A stretch of 64,000 nt of DNA from Deltaproteobacteria bacterium (GCA_024233625.1 JACKPJ010000004.1:62001-126000), one strand, 5' to 3'; counted from the first letter of the stretch, positions 1-9,401 are shown. Made by a program: numbers and translations. Notes: generated by a model not told the origin, from the sequence alone.

Positions 1-846
1 ACGAAAGAAAATTTGTCTCAGGTCAGTGGTGACTTCATAACCCGTGGTTGCGCCGCAGGTCACTAAAATACCTCCCCATTTTAAACAAAGTAGAGATTCT
101 TTCCAAAATGCTTTGCCGACATGTTCAAAGACAACATCTACTTTTTGTTTGCCTGCAATTTTTTGGACGGCTTCTAAAAAATTTTCTTTTTTATAGTTAA
201 TGAGGTAGTCGGCGCCGAGGCTTTGGGCTTGAGCGAGTTTTTCTTCACTGCCTGCAGTGGTGATGACTTCACAGCCAAATAATTTAGCGACTTGAATCCC
301 TGCAGAACCCATACCACTCCCGCCGCCGTGAATGACGACTAATTGCCCAGGTCGAATTTTTGCTCGGTCAATCAGCATTTGCCATGCAGTTAAGAAGACG
401 AGGGGAACGCAGGCTGCTTCGGAAAAGCTCAGGTTTTCGGGATAAGGTAAAATATTTTGTCTGGGAACATCGATGTATTCTGCATATCCTCCGTTAACGT
501 GTTCTCCCAAGATTTGATACTTGGGACAGAGGTTGTCTTGACCTTTCGAGCAAGCCTCACAATGGCCACAACTGAGGGCAGGGTGAATGAGGACTTTTTG
601 TCCAATTTTTAAATCATTGATAAAAGCTCCGAGATCTAAAATTTCTCCTGCGATATCACTGCCTAAAATATGTGGGTAGCGATGTTTAATATGGGGCAGG
701 CCTTTGCGAATCCATAAATCAAGGTGATTGAGAGCAACAGCGCGTATCCGTACACGAACTAGATCCGAACGTAATTTTTTATCAGGAAGTTCTTCATATT
801 TTAAGACCTCGACACCCCCATGTTCACGTAGAGTAATTGCTTTCAT
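1..846 (-). CDS. Zinc-binding MDR oxidoreductase (quinone reductase/alcohol dehydrogenase-like), 3' end outside window
   Basis: The minus-strand frame starts at ATG 844-846 and stays open for 282 codons to the window edge, so about 60 residues are missing compared with the usual ~340. The GroES-like N-terminal lobe holds a structural zinc site with Cys93, Cys96, Cys99 and Cys107. A Rossmann segment follows with a glycine-rich VVIHGGGSGMGSAGIQVAK stretch. The usual catalytic-zinc Cys and His-Glu positions read as ALNHLDL and GSD, which fits the quinone-reductase-like branch of the medium-chain dehydrogenases better than a classical alcohol dehydrogenase. It would reduce a carbonyl or quinone substrate with NAD(P)H in the cytoplasm; the substrate cannot be inferred. 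It is not a crotonyl-CoA carboxylase/reductase, which has a longer N-terminus. Confidence 0.88.
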   Translation of the reverse strand, partial: MKAITLREHGGVEVLKYEELPDKKLRSDLVRVRIRAVALNHLDLWIRKGLPHIKHRYPHILGSDIAGEILDLGAFINDLKIGQKVLIHPALSCGHCEACSKGQDNLCPKYQILGEHVNGGYAEYIDVPRQNILPYPENLSFSEAACVPLVFLTAWQMLIDRAKIRPGQLVVIHGGGSGMGSAGIQVAKLFGCEVITTAGSEEKLAQAQSLGADYLINYKKENFLEAVQKIAGKQKVDVVFEHVGKAFWKESLLCLKWGGILVTCGATTGYEVTTDLRQIFFR

Positions 847-980
847 AAAATCCTCTTCAATAAAAAACTTTTAACAATTTCTTTAATCAAAAGTTCATGT
901 AGAATCCAGATTTTTTATTGAGTTCTTTTGAAAAGGCCTTTTGGAAACGACTTTAAAAAGCTTTTCTCTTTGAGAATCAG

Positions 981-1343
981 TTAGCGTCGGTAAGGATTGA
1001 TATGGCCTGGAAGGTCATTGGGAGTTGGGTTTTTCTTTTCAAGTTCACGAATGGTTTTGACCTTTTGTGGGCTCATGTCAGTCTCTTGTCCCATCGTGCG
1101 CGCGAGATCATTGGTCATTCTGGCTGTGATCATATCGCGAATACTTCCTTGTCCGTTAATGTCAGTTTCTAAAAATTTTTCAATTTTTTCGTTAGAGACA
1201 GAGGTTGCCATTAAGCCATCCAAAAGCTCTCTAAAGGAGAAATGGTCTCCGAGTTTTTTGATGACCTCTAACATTTCTAGACAGTCTTGGCATGTCTTTT
1301 TGAGTAAACCAGCTTTACATTGACAATATATGCAATTTGCCAT
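981..1343 (-). CDS. Small protein with N-terminal cysteine cluster, unknown function
   Basis: This 120-residue protein begins MANCIYCQCKAGLLKKTCQDC. Five cysteines in the first 21 residues (C4, C7, C9, C18, C21) form two CxxC pairs, as in a small zinc-ribbon or rubredoxin-like knuckle. The rest is predicted helical and charged, with a Pro/Asn-rich C-terminus. No signal peptide or membrane segment is visible. An overlapping plus-strand frame of 108 codons is judged a shadow because it lacks a ribosome site and has a low-complexity composition. The gene stands alone, codirectional with the MDR gene downstream. I do not recognise a family. Confidence 0.6.
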   Translation of the reverse strand: MANCIYCQCKAGLLKKTCQDCLEMLEVIKKLGDHFSFRELLDGLMATSVSNEKIEKFLETDINGQGSIRDMITARMTNDLARTMGQETDMSPQKVKTIRELEKKNPTPNDLPGHINPYRR

Positions 1344-1501
1344 CGATAGATCCTATGAGTTCAGATGAATATGATGCCTAAATTCCGAATTTAACGCATT
1401 GTAAATCTAGACTTAAGTTAAATTTTTTCTTTTCATTTGTCTAGTCCCTTATATTTCTAAGGTATCTATTGCGAAGGTCCAGTACTTAAGTTAGAAACTA
1501 A

Positions 1502-2170
1502 ATGATGAAAAATAAATTGATGATTTTTGATCTTGATGGAACTTTAATTGATTCGCGTCTTGATATAGCTAATGCACTAAACATGGCTTTAGAAATAGAA
1601 GGTTTCGCAAAACGAGAAGTCGATGAGATTGCAAGTTATGTTGGAAAGGGTGCGGAAAACTTGGTGCAAAGAGCCATGTTTTCTGACAAAGCGGAGGATT
1701 TTCAACGTGTTTTTATTCGTTTTTTAGAGGTATATCAGAAAAATCTTTTGCAAGAAACTAAGCTATTCGAGGGTGCTTTGGATTTTATTGAAAACAGTTC
1801 AAGATGGAAGAAAGCAATTATAACAAATAAACCTTTACTTCACACTAAGAGAATAGTGGAGGGCTTAGGCTTAAACAAGTACTTTACATGGATTATTGGT
1901 GCAGATTCTTTACCAGTTTTGAAACCTGATCCCGGAGTGATGGAGCCTATTTGTCAAGAAATGAGCGATTGGGAGCAAGCTGTGATGATTGGTGATTCTA
2001 TAGTGGATATTGATTTTGCTAAAGCAGCCAAATTAACTTCAGTTGTATTAACTCATGGTTTTTCTACAGAGGAGGAATTGACTTCAGCAAAGCCTGACTT
2101 TATAGTAAAAAATTTTAAAGAACTCAGCTGTTTGTCTATTTTTTCTTCGAATAATGAGCATAATACATAG
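1502..2170 (+). CDS. gph: HAD-superfamily phosphatase, phosphoglycolate phosphatase-like
   Basis: The 222-residue protein opens with HAD motif I (FDLDGTLIDS), whose first Asp is the nucleophile and second the acid/base. An alpha-helical cap follows, then motif II (AIITNKP), the motif III lysine region (LKPDPGVM) and motif IV (MIGDSIVDIDFA) for Mg2+ binding. Length and cap match the Gph/PGP group that hydrolyses 2-phosphoglycolate, but HAD substrates are hard to assign from sequence. Two in-frame ATG codons (1502 and 1505) are possible starts and neither has a strong Shine-Dalgarno. The gene reads divergently from the cysteine-cluster gene. Confidence 0.82.
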   Translation: MMKNKLMIFDLDGTLIDSRLDIANALNMALEIEGFAKREVDEIASYVGKGAENLVQRAMFSDKAEDFQRVFIRFLEVYQKNLLQETKLFEGALDFIENSSRWKKAIITNKPLLHTKRIVEGLGLNKYFTWIIGADSLPVLKPDPGVMEPICQEMSDWEQAVMIGDSIVDIDFAKAAKLTSVVLTHGFSTEEELTSAKPDFIVKNFKELSCLSIFSSNNEHNT

Positions 2171-2226
2171 AAAAAAATTATTTGATGATAGATTCTTCAA
2201 AAAAATGAAAATGTGTTGGGGGTTTA

Positions 2227-2916
2227 ATGCGTGTTAGTATCCTTTTTAGTTTTTCGATATTTGTTCTAATTTTTTCTTCAATTAGTTTGGCTGAATCAGA
2301 TGCACTGCCTGAATGGATGCAAGATTTGCCTCTTATTGAGCAGCAAAATTATTATTTGGTAGTGAAAGGAATTTACTCCAATCAAAAAGAAGCTGAAGAA
2401 ACCCAAAAGCTCATTCAGCATTTGATGGGATCAACACCTGCAGATCGTTGGGATACTTCAGATCATTACTTAGGGCTACCTAAAGGTAAATACATTGTAG
2501 GAATGCTTTTTGATAGTGTTGAAAGAGCACAATGGTGGATTAAATTTTCTTATCGTAATCGAAAAATTTCTAAGGGAAAACTTTATTCAGTCAAGATACT
2601 TTCAAAGTCAAATTTGCCTTATATGCCAGATCCCGTGCGCGTAGGTAGAAAAAATTTAGTGACTCAAAAAGACGCTTTGGCTAGTGTAAAGTTGCTTCCC
2701 GATATACAAGATCTCACAAAGAAAAAGAAGCTTATATTTAAATTTACTGACTATCCTCGAAATGGAGATTTGCGCTATGAGATTGAAGTTCTTGAACATC
2801 GATCAAGCTCATCTCAGCCGGTTATGGTGGATTTTATAATGGTCAGTGCACTCAATGCATCAATTACAGAAAGACTATCTACTGCTCTGGGTAAGCAAGT
2901 AACTTCTGCCCCCTAA
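2227..2916 (+). CDS. Exported SPOR-like protein of unknown function
   Basis: This is a 229-residue protein with a clear Sec signal peptide: basic MR, a hydrophobic core of about 17 residues and a probable cleavage after Leu-Ala near residue 22. Residues ~41-127 (YYLVVKGIYSNQKEAEE and on to YSVKIL) have the beta-alpha-beta rhythm of SPOR-type peptidoglycan-binding repeats, although similarity is weak. The C-terminal half is a mixed beta region with no recognised motif. A G-rich ribosome site lies just before ATG 2227. A periplasmic location is inferred; the role is unknown. Confidence 0.65.
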   Translation: MRVSILFSFSIFVLIFSSISLAESDALPEWMQDLPLIEQQNYYLVVKGIYSNQKEAEETQKLIQHLMGSTPADRWDTSDHYLGLPKGKYIVGMLFDSVERAQWWIKFSYRNRKISKGKLYSVKILSKSNLPYMPDPVRVGRKNLVTQKDALASVKLLPDIQDLTKKKKLIFKFTDYPRNGDLRYEIEVLEHRSSSSQPVMVDFIMVSALNASITERLSTALGKQVTSAP

Positions 2917-3200
2917 ATATATTGGTTGATAACTTTTTATCGTCAATATTTTGAATACTTGCTTTATAAAATTCTATTTTTTTGACGCTTACTCTTTAAA
3001 TCTATACAACCTTATAGGAATATTTTTTTAACTATATGATTTTTCTTGAAAAAAATATTCATATTTTTTTGATCCTTGGTTTTATTTTTGCATTGTCTAT
3101 TATTTGGATGGTTGAGAGAAGTTAGGTGGAATCATCTCTATATCGATCTAGTACTCAATAAAAATTCATTTTTTATAAAGTGAATCAAAAGGGGGAGCGG

Positions 3201-3530
3201 ATGAATAAGTGGCAAGTTGTCAATTGTGGAAGACTTATTCAAACAGATGAAGAACGAAAATCTCTTAGAAAAATTTTTGGAGAGCAAGGTCAGCAATTTT
3301 CGTGTGGGGGAGTTTTTTTAAAAAAGTATGAACACTCGCAAGTAAAGATGAAAAGACCATATTTTTGTTTTTTGGCTCTTACGAATTATTTCCAGGATAT
3401 TATTGTACTCAATCATTTAAATATTCATCGTCTTCCTGGAAATCGAGAAGCTTGGGGTAAAGTAAAGCATACGCCGAAGCTATCCAGTGAGGAAATATAT
3501 AAAAGATTTGTTAAAGAAAGCGTTAATTAA
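3201..3530 (+). CDS. Hypothetical 109-residue protein
   Basis: I chose ATG 3201 over the in-frame GTG at 3180 because a GGGGGAGCGG ribosome-binding stretch sits directly before it. The product is basic, with the run KRPYFCFLALTNYF in the middle and a Lys-rich C-terminus. It has no signal peptide, no membrane segment and no motif I recognise. Its upstream 284 bases (2917-3200) are very AT-rich and show nothing coding. It is convergent with ilvE across a possible terminator hairpin. Confidence 0.5.
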   Translation: MNKWQVVNCGRLIQTDEERKSLRKIFGEQGQQFSCGGVFLKKYEHSQVKMKRPYFCFLALTNYFQDIIVLNHLNIHRLPGNREAWGKVKHTPKLSSEEIYKRFVKESVN

Positions 3531-3547
3531 TATTAGTTCTATTCGAG

Positions 3548-3575
3548 TTTAGCTTTTGTCTTTGCAGAAGCTAAA
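3548..3575. terminator. Possible bidirectional terminator hairpin
   Basis: TTTAGCTT (3548-3555) and AAGCTAAA (3568-3575) are complementary and the stem can extend inward by three more pairs with one wobble. It lies between the convergent 109-residue gene and ilvE. The flanking A/T stretches are modest, so efficiency is uncertain. Confidence 0.45.
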
Positions 3576-3610
3576 ATAAAATAAATTCTCTAGGGGTTAA
3601 GAGGAGTTAT

Positions 3611-4537
3611 TTACAAATAGGTCAGCCAATTTTGATGTTCTTTGTTGCAACCTTTAACAATCTTAAAGTAATTTTCTTGAATTGCTTGAGTAATGGGGCC
3701 AGGCTTCCCAGAACCAATGCGTCTGTCGTCGATTTCACGGACAGGTGTAATCTCAGCAGCGGTTCCTGTTAAAAACAATTCATCGGCAACATAGAGTTCA
3801 TCCCGAGAAATATTCCTTTGGATGACGGGAATATTCATTTCCTGAAGCATTTGTATCACGACGTCTCGGGTAATACCTTCAAGAGCTGAAGTGGTTGGTG
3901 GAGTGAATACTTTGCCATTTTTAGCAAAGAAGAGGTTTTCTCCGCTGGCTTCTGCAACAAAACCTTCGGGATCTAGCATAATGGTTTCTTCATAACCAGC
4001 TAGTTTAGCTTCACGTTTGGCAAGAATGGAGTTAACATAATTTGCGACAGCTTTACTTTTGGTCATGGTGATATTGACATGGTGACGTGTATAACTTGAA
4101 ATTTTAGTGCGAATACCATTTTTGATTCCATCGTCGCCAAGATAACTTCCCCAGGGCCAGGCAATGATGGTCACTCGAACAGGGTTGCTAGTTGCATAGA
4201 GACCCATCTCACCATCACCTAAGAAGGCGAGTGGGCGTAAATAGCCTGCCTTCAGTTTGTTGACGGAGAAAATATCTATGCAAGCTTGAGAAATTTCTTC
4301 TTTAGAGAAAGGAATTTCCATCATAAGAATGTGTGCAGAATCATAAAGTCGGTCGATATGTTCTTTTAAACGAAAAATAGCACTACGTCCATCCTCGCAC
4401 TCGTAACAACGAATACCTTCAAAAACGCCCAGGCCATAGTGTAGGGTATGAGTCAATACATGAACTTGAGCTTCCTCCCAAGGAATCATTTTACCATCTA
4501 GCCATATCTTTTCGACCTTTTCGACTGCTTTACCCAT
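3611..4537 (-). CDS. ilvE: Branched-chain amino acid aminotransferase
   Basis: A full-length (308 residues) fold-type IV PLP enzyme that interconverts valine, leucine and isoleucine with their 2-oxo acids using glutamate/2-oxoglutarate. The N-terminal WLDGKMIPWEEAQVHVLTH and LHYGLGVFEGIR motifs are typical. The PLP lysine is Lys162 within TKSKAVANYVNS. The phosphate-binding part EGFVAEASGENLFF and the C-terminal FLTGTAAEITPV motif are intact. The start has AGGAG upstream. It lies 125 bp after mtnA on the same strand and may be co-transcribed. It supplies the oxoacids that the E1 beta protein near 34 kb would process. Confidence 0.95.
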   Translation of the reverse strand: MGKAVEKVEKIWLDGKMIPWEEAQVHVLTHTLHYGLGVFEGIRCYECEDGRSAIFRLKEHIDRLYDSAHILMMEIPFSKEEISQACIDIFSVNKLKAGYLRPLAFLGDGEMGLYATSNPVRVTIIAWPWGSYLGDDGIKNGIRTKISSYTRHHVNITMTKSKAVANYVNSILAKREAKLAGYEETIMLDPEGFVAEASGENLFFAKNGKVFTPPTTSALEGITRDVVIQMLQEMNIPVIQRNISRDELYVADELFLTGTAAEITPVREIDDRRIGSGKPGPITQAIQENYFKIVKGCNKEHQNWLTYL

Positions 4538-4662
4538 ATCTTTCGAAACTCCTATTTTTTAACTATTATTGGCTTTTATTAGCACTTCTATGCATACATA
4601 AATGACTTAAATAAAAATTTCCATGGCAAAATAGCGCTTCTATCATTTTTTTCTACTTCGTC

Positions 4663-5697
4663 TTATTTTATTTTTTTGAGAGATTCTTTAAATGGTGGGT
4701 ACAAGATCCCTTTTTCGGTGACAATTGCAGTCACTAAATCATGGGGAGTGATATCAAAAGCAGGGTTAAAAACTTTGACATTCTCCGGCGCTGAAGCTGT
4801 ACCAAAAAAATGAGTCACTTCTTCAATGGGTCTCTCTTCAATTTCTACCTGGGAGCCTTCTTGAGTTTCTAGATCAATCGTCGAAGTAGGAGCCACGACA
4901 TAAAAGGGAATTTGATGCGCTTTGGCTAAGACTGCCAGTCCATAGGTGCCAATTTTATTGGCAACATCCCCATTGGCGACAATTCGATCACTGCCAACGA
5001 CAACTCCATGAATTTTACCCTTTTGCATCATATGGGCTGCCATGTTGTCTGTAATTAAAGTGACGTCAACATTGTTTTTCATGAGTTCCCAACAAGTAAG
5101 GCGAGCGCCTTGTAAGAAAGGGCGGGTTTCACAAGAATATACTTTAAACTTTTTATGTTGGTCTTTGGCTTCATAAAAGACGGAAAGCGCTGTTCCTCGC
5201 CCTGCGGTGGCAAGGGCTCCCGCATTGCAGTGAGTAAGATAGCTATTACCTAGTTTAATTAGCTCGGACCCGTGAACTCCCATATCAATGCACATATTAC
5301 AATCTTCTTCAAAGATGGCGAGAGCTTCTTCTAAAATCATATTTTGTAAGGTGAGCAGAGGCAGGTCTTGTTTGCTGCGATAGAAGTTTTGAATTCTTTG
5401 CACAGCCCAAGATAAATTAACTGCAGTGGGCCTTTGACTGATGAGCATTTTCGCTGCTTCGTCCATTTCTTTGAAGAATACCTCATGATTGGGTGCTTCA
5501 GAGTTTTGCGCAGCTAAAGCCATACCAAAGGCAGCGGCAACTCCAATCGCAGGTGCACCGCGTACAACCATGTCTTTGATAGCTTGCCCGACTTCTTCTG
5601 GAGTTCGAAAGCTCAGGTAAATTTCTTCTCGAGGAAGTTTACGTTGATCGATCATCACCACGCTGGAGTCTTGCCATTGTAATGTAAAAAAGTTCAT
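4663..5697 (-). CDS. mtnA: S-methyl-5-thioribose-1-phosphate isomerase
   Basis: A 344-residue enzyme of the methionine salvage pathway that isomerises methylthioribose-1-phosphate to methylthioribulose-1-phosphate. The family signature RGAPAIGVAAAFG is at ~46-58. The catalytic pair is visible as Cys157 in THCNAGALATAG and Asp237 in VVGSDRIVANGDVANKIGTY. Length is standard. A GAGGA ribosome site precedes the ATG. It follows gatB by 34 bp in the same orientation, so it is probably in the gat transcript. No other methionine-salvage gene is in the window. Related eIF2B-like ribose-1,5-bisphosphate isomerases are less likely given these motifs. Confidence 0.94.
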   Translation of the reverse strand: MNFFTLQWQDSSVVMIDQRKLPREEIYLSFRTPEEVGQAIKDMVVRGAPAIGVAAAFGMALAAQNSEAPNHEVFFKEMDEAAKMLISQRPTAVNLSWAVQRIQNFYRSKQDLPLLTLQNMILEEALAIFEEDCNMCIDMGVHGSELIKLGNSYLTHCNAGALATAGRGTALSVFYEAKDQHKKFKVYSCETRPFLQGARLTCWELMKNNVDVTLITDNMAAHMMQKGKIHGVVVGSDRIVANGDVANKIGTYGLAVLAKAHQIPFYVVAPTSTIDLETQEGSQVEIEERPIEEVTHFFGTASAPENVKVFNPAFDITPHDLVTAIVTEKGILYPPFKESLKKIK

Positions 5698-5731
5698 GAT
5701 GGATTCCTCATGAGAGTATTGAATAAAAGAC

Positions 5732-7168
5732 TTAGTTTTTTAATTTCTCTTTTAAGAGTTCATTGACCACTTGAGGATTGGCTTTTCCACTGAGGGCCTT
5801 CATTGTTTGGCCAACGAAAAAACCGAAAAGTTTGTCTTTTCCCGATTGATAAGCCGCAACATTATCAGGATTATCTGCCAGAATTTTATCAATAGCCGCT
5901 TCGAGTGTAGCTGTGTCGGAAACCTGTACAAAGCCTTTTTCTTCGATAATTTTTTTGACTTCCTTACCAGTTGCGGCAATTTCATCTAAGACTTCTTTAG
6001 CCATGTTAAGGTTGATTTTAGCCTCTTGTGTCATGTTAAGGATTTCAGCAGCAATTTCGGAGCTAATCCGTTCAAAAGTTTCAGGGATTTCTTTTTGCAG
6101 CTTAAGCAGGTGAGTCATATAAAGATTACTGACTTTTTTAGCTTCGACCTTTGCTGCTTTGACAGTCGCTTCCCAGTGCTGGGCAATGTTTTTTTCAGCA
6201 GTGAGAACCTCGGCGTCGTACTCTGGCAAAGCATATTCTTGAACAAAACGCTCAGCCATTTCATGAGCGAGTTCCGGAATTTCCTGGCGTACGGCTTCGA
6301 TCCATTCATCGTGAACGATTAAAGGTAGTAGGTCAGGGTCAGGAAAATAACGATAGTCATTAGCTTCTTCTTTGGAACGCATGGATTCGGTGATACCTTT
6401 GTCGGCATTCCACAGTCTCGTTTCTTGGATAACCTCTTTTCCATCAGCGAGAAGAGCTTTTTGGCGTTCGACTTCGTATTCGATGGCGCGCTCGACATTG
6501 CGAAAGCTATTCATGTTTTTAAGTTCGGCGCGGGTGCCAAATTTTTCTTGTCCCATCGGGCGAATGGAGACGTTGGCGTCACAGCGAAACGAACCTTCTT
6601 CCATGTTGCCATCACAGATTCCTAAATAAACAAAGATGTCGCGTAATCGTCTGAGATAAGCAGTTGCCTCTTGAGACGAGCGCATGTCGGGTTCTGAAAC
6701 CGTTTCGATCAAAGGGACGCCGGCGCGGTTTAAATCGACGTGGCTGTGTTCAGGGTCACCGCGATCATGAACAAGTTTACCGGCATCTTCTTCAAGATGA
6801 ATTCGAGTAATACCGATGCGCTTTTCCTGTCCATCCACTTTAATATGCAAATGACCATGTTCACAGATGGGCAGTTCAAATTGACTGATTTGATAGCCTT
6901 TAGGCAGATCAGGATAAAAATAGTTTTTTCGAGCAAAAACACTGGTATTAGCAATCTTGCAGCCTGTCGCGAGACCAGCTTTAATCGCCATCGAAACGGC
7001 TTCACGATTAAGCACAGGGAGAACGCCTGGAAGAGCCAGTGTGACTGCATCGGTATTATGATTGGGTTCGTTTCCAAAGCTTGTGGATGCAGCTGAGAAA
7101 AGTTTGCTCTTGGTTAAAAGTTGGGCATGTACTTCTAGCCCGATCACGGTTTCGTATTGAATAGTCAT
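5732..7168 (-). CDS. gatB: Asp/Glu-tRNA amidotransferase subunit B
   Basis: This is the 478-residue GatB subunit of the tRNA-dependent amidotransferase, which phosphorylates Glu-tRNA(Gln) or Asp-tRNA(Asn) for amidation. The N-terminal cradle domain has YFYPDLPKGYQISQ, DLNRAGVPLIETVSEPDMRS and RCDANVSIRP, including metal and ATP ligands. The helical and YqeY-like tail domains (from ~residue 300) contact tRNA. Its ATG overlaps the gatA stop codon in an ATGA arrangement, which indicates translational coupling. Presence of GatCAB implies that the cell makes at least one of Gln-tRNA or Asn-tRNA indirectly. Confidence 0.97.
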   Translation of the reverse strand: MTIQYETVIGLEVHAQLLTKSKLFSAASTSFGNEPNHNTDAVTLALPGVLPVLNREAVSMAIKAGLATGCKIANTSVFARKNYFYPDLPKGYQISQFELPICEHGHLHIKVDGQEKRIGITRIHLEEDAGKLVHDRGDPEHSHVDLNRAGVPLIETVSEPDMRSSQEATAYLRRLRDIFVYLGICDGNMEEGSFRCDANVSIRPMGQEKFGTRAELKNMNSFRNVERAIEYEVERQKALLADGKEVIQETRLWNADKGITESMRSKEEANDYRYFPDPDLLPLIVHDEWIEAVRQEIPELAHEMAERFVQEYALPEYDAEVLTAEKNIAQHWEATVKAAKVEAKKVSNLYMTHLLKLQKEIPETFERISSEIAAEILNMTQEAKINLNMAKEVLDEIAATGKEVKKIIEEKGFVQVSDTATLEAAIDKILADNPDNVAAYQSGKDKLFGFFVGQTMKALSGKANPQVVNELLKEKLKN

Positions 7169-8625
7169 AGTGAAGGTCTCCTTGTTTTCCAGTCAGTGGC
7201 TTGCTCGTAAGCATAGGCAGCGTGCAGTAAGCGGCCTTCTTCGAAGGCAGGTGCGATGAGCTGCATGCCAATAGGAAGTCCTGATTTTGTAAAACCGCAA
7301 GGTAAGCTCATTCCAGGAAGTCCTGCAAGATTGACATTGATCGTAAAAATATCACTTAAATACATTTGAACGGGGTCTTGTGTTTTTTCACCAAGTTTGA
7401 AAGCTGCACTGGGAGAGGTTGGTGTAATTAATACGTCTGCTTTTTGAAAAGCTTGTTCAAAATCTTGTCGAATGAGGGTACGTACTTTTTGTGCTTTTAG
7501 ATAGTAAGCGTCATAATAACCTGCGCTTAAGACAAAGGTTCCTAGCATAATGCGACGCTTGACTTCGTCACCAAAGCCTTCGCTACGCGATTTAATGAAA
7601 GTCTCATGGAGGTTCTTGGCTTCAGTACTGCGATAACCATAGCGAATACCATCATAGCGAGCAAGATTGCTGCTGGCTTCAGCAGGTGCTAAAATATAGT
7701 AAGTAGAAACAGCGTATTCGGTATGTGGAAGGCTAACTTCGACGATTTGTGCACCCATTTCCTCGTATTTTTTGATGGCTGCTTCAACGGCGTTTTTTAC
7801 TTCGGCATCCATTCCGTCAATGAAATACTCTTTTGGAACTCCGACCTTAAGACCTTTGACGTCATTTTGAAGGAATTCGGAATAATTTGGCACCTCTTTG
7901 GGAACACTGGTAGAATCCAAAGGATCATGTCCCGCAATGGCTTGTAAGAGTAGGGCAGAATCGCGAACGTCTTTTGTCATTGGGCCCACCTGGTCAAGTG
8001 AGGATGCAAAAGCGATTACCCCATAACGGCTGACTCGTCCGTAAGTCGGCTTGAGTCCTACAATGCCTGTTAAAGCAGCGGGTTGACGAATGGATCCTCC
8101 GGTGTCGGTTCCCAGTGAAGCAAAACATTGATCTGCAGCGACTGATGCGGCGGAGCCGCCACTACTGCCTCCCGGGATACATTCAAGATTCCAGGGATTT
8201 TTTGTTTGTTTAAAAAAAGAAGTTTCTGTGGAGGAACCCATCGCAAACTCATCCATGTTGAGTTTGCCGGTTAAAACGATTTCTTGAGCCTTTAATTTAG
8301 AGACAGCTGTCCCGTCGTAGGGAGGTATAAAGTTTTCCAGAATTTTTGAAGCGCATGTGGTGCGAATATCTTTTGTGACGAAGATATCTTTTAAGCCAAT
8401 CGGAATACCCGCTAGAGATGCAAGTTTTTCACCGGCAGCAATCTTTTGATCGACTTTTTTAGCTTGTTCCAAAGCGAGTTCAGGAGTTTGTGTGATATAA
8501 GCGCCAATTTTATCTTCGGTTTCCGAAATGCGTTTGAGTGCAGATTCGGTGAGTTCGACTGAGGAGCATTCTTTATTGCGGAGTTTTTCAGCGGCTTGGG
8601 ATAGGGTGAGTTCGTATAATTCCAT
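7165..8625 (-). CDS. gatA: Asp/Glu-tRNA amidotransferase subunit A (amidase)
   Basis: The 486-residue amidase-signature subunit releases ammonia from glutamine for GatB. The catalytic triad is complete: Lys79 in GIPIGLKD, Ser154 in PGGSSGGSAA and the nucleophile Ser178 in GTDTGGSIR, the standard numbering for this family. The hydrophobic channel region and C-terminal GLPIGMQLIAPAFEEGRLL are intact. It starts 36 bp after gatC and overlaps gatB by 4 bp, so gatC-gatA-gatB form an operon. Confidence 0.97.
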   Translation of the reverse strand: MELYELTLSQAAEKLRNKECSSVELTESALKRISETEDKIGAYITQTPELALEQAKKVDQKIAAGEKLASLAGIPIGLKDIFVTKDIRTTCASKILENFIPPYDGTAVSKLKAQEIVLTGKLNMDEFAMGSSTETSFFKQTKNPWNLECIPGGSSGGSAASVAADQCFASLGTDTGGSIRQPAALTGIVGLKPTYGRVSRYGVIAFASSLDQVGPMTKDVRDSALLLQAIAGHDPLDSTSVPKEVPNYSEFLQNDVKGLKVGVPKEYFIDGMDAEVKNAVEAAIKKYEEMGAQIVEVSLPHTEYAVSTYYILAPAEASSNLARYDGIRYGYRSTEAKNLHETFIKSRSEGFGDEVKRRIMLGTFVLSAGYYDAYYLKAQKVRTLIRQDFEQAFQKADVLITPTSPSAAFKLGEKTQDPVQMYLSDIFTINVNLAGLPGMSLPCGFTKSGLPIGMQLIAPAFEEGRLLHAAYAYEQATDWKTRRPSL

Positions 8626-8661
8626 TTTTTGAAATTCCTTTAAATAAATTGAAAATGTTTT

Positions 8662-8943
8662 TTAAAGTACTTTGGGGACAACAAAAAAGTTGTCTTCATG
8701 TGCCGGAGACTGATCCAAGATTTGTTTAAATACTTCAGACTCCACTACCTTATCTTCTCGCATGGGGGTTTCCATTTCGATAGTATGTGAAGTTGCACTA
8801 ATGGACTTTGTATCTAGCTCACCCAGTTTTTCGACATGTCCTAAAATCTGGTTGAGCTGATCGGTGAAAGCATCAATTTGCGCTTCTGGAAATTCTAACC
8901 GGGCTAGTTTAGCAACAGAGGTGACTGTTTTTTTATCAATCAT
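8662..8943 (-). CDS. gatC: Asp/Glu-tRNA amidotransferase subunit C
   Basis: A 93-residue GatC, the belt-like subunit that wraps around the GatA-GatB interface and stabilises the complex. The typical pattern is present: VAKLARLEFPE near the N-terminus, LNQILGHVEKLGELDT in the middle, then PMREDKV and the C-terminal FFVVPKVL. First gene of the gatCAB operon. An imperfect stem-loop (9006-9039, CCTCGAC with GTCGAAGG) lies upstream, between it and the zinc-ribbon gene. Confidence 0.95.
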   Translation of the reverse strand: MIDKKTVTSVAKLARLEFPEAQIDAFTDQLNQILGHVEKLGELDTKSISATSHTIEMETPMREDKVVESEVFKQILDQSPAHEDNFFVVPKVL

Positions 8944-9089
8944 TTTGAGTTTCCTTAAATCTAGGAATATTTCAGAGCATATTTAAATGCAAGGTGCTTA
9001 AAAAACCTCGACTGAGTCGTACCAATACTACGTCGAAGGAGAGATTTTGAAAGCAGCACCGCAAATGAGTGTTTATTGATTTTCCCAAC

Positions 9090-9401
9090 TTAAAAGCGAA
9101 ATACATCAACGAAACGTCCAAATAAACTTTCTTCTTCACCAGCTAGTTGTTTTAACTCACCTGGATCTAAAAAAACTCCGCCACAATTGGGGCATTGGTC
9201 AATGGTTACACCTTTAAAGACAATCGGGTGCATTTCAAATCCACAATTGGCACAGTGTCTCCAGTGCAGTTTTTTGAGTTCTTCTAACTCCTGCTGAGAT
9301 TTTTCTTTTTTGACTTTTTCGGCTAAATCGCGTTTTTTTTGTATTTCAACTTTTGCAAAATATTCTTCTTCTTCGTGAGAAGGTTTCACTGTTTGGCTCA
9401 T
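9090..9401 (-). CDS. TFIIB-type zinc-ribbon protein
   Basis: This 103-residue protein matches the zf-TFIIB/COG3809 pattern. A charged helical N-terminus (~1-45, rich in Glu and Lys) is followed by a four-cysteine ribbon HCANCGFEMHPI ... DQCPNCGGVFLDPGEL, and a short acidic tail ending in RFVDVFRF. The role of this widespread family is not established, though zinc binding and nucleic-acid or protein contacts are assumed. It lies upstream of gatC in the same direction, separated by 146 bp, and is probably its own unit. Confidence 0.85.
   Translation of the reverse strand: MSQTVKPSHEEEEYFAKVEIQKKRDLAEKVKKEKSQQELEELKKLHWRHCANCGFEMHPIVFKGVTIDQCPNCGGVFLDPGELKQLAGEEESLFGRFVDVFRF

Noticed and set aside
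1..846. Crotonyl-CoA carboxylase/reductase to partner the ethylmalonyl-CoA mutase
   Set aside because: The MDR protein has a short N-terminus and a structural zinc Cys cluster, unlike Ccr, and is not linked to the mutase genes.
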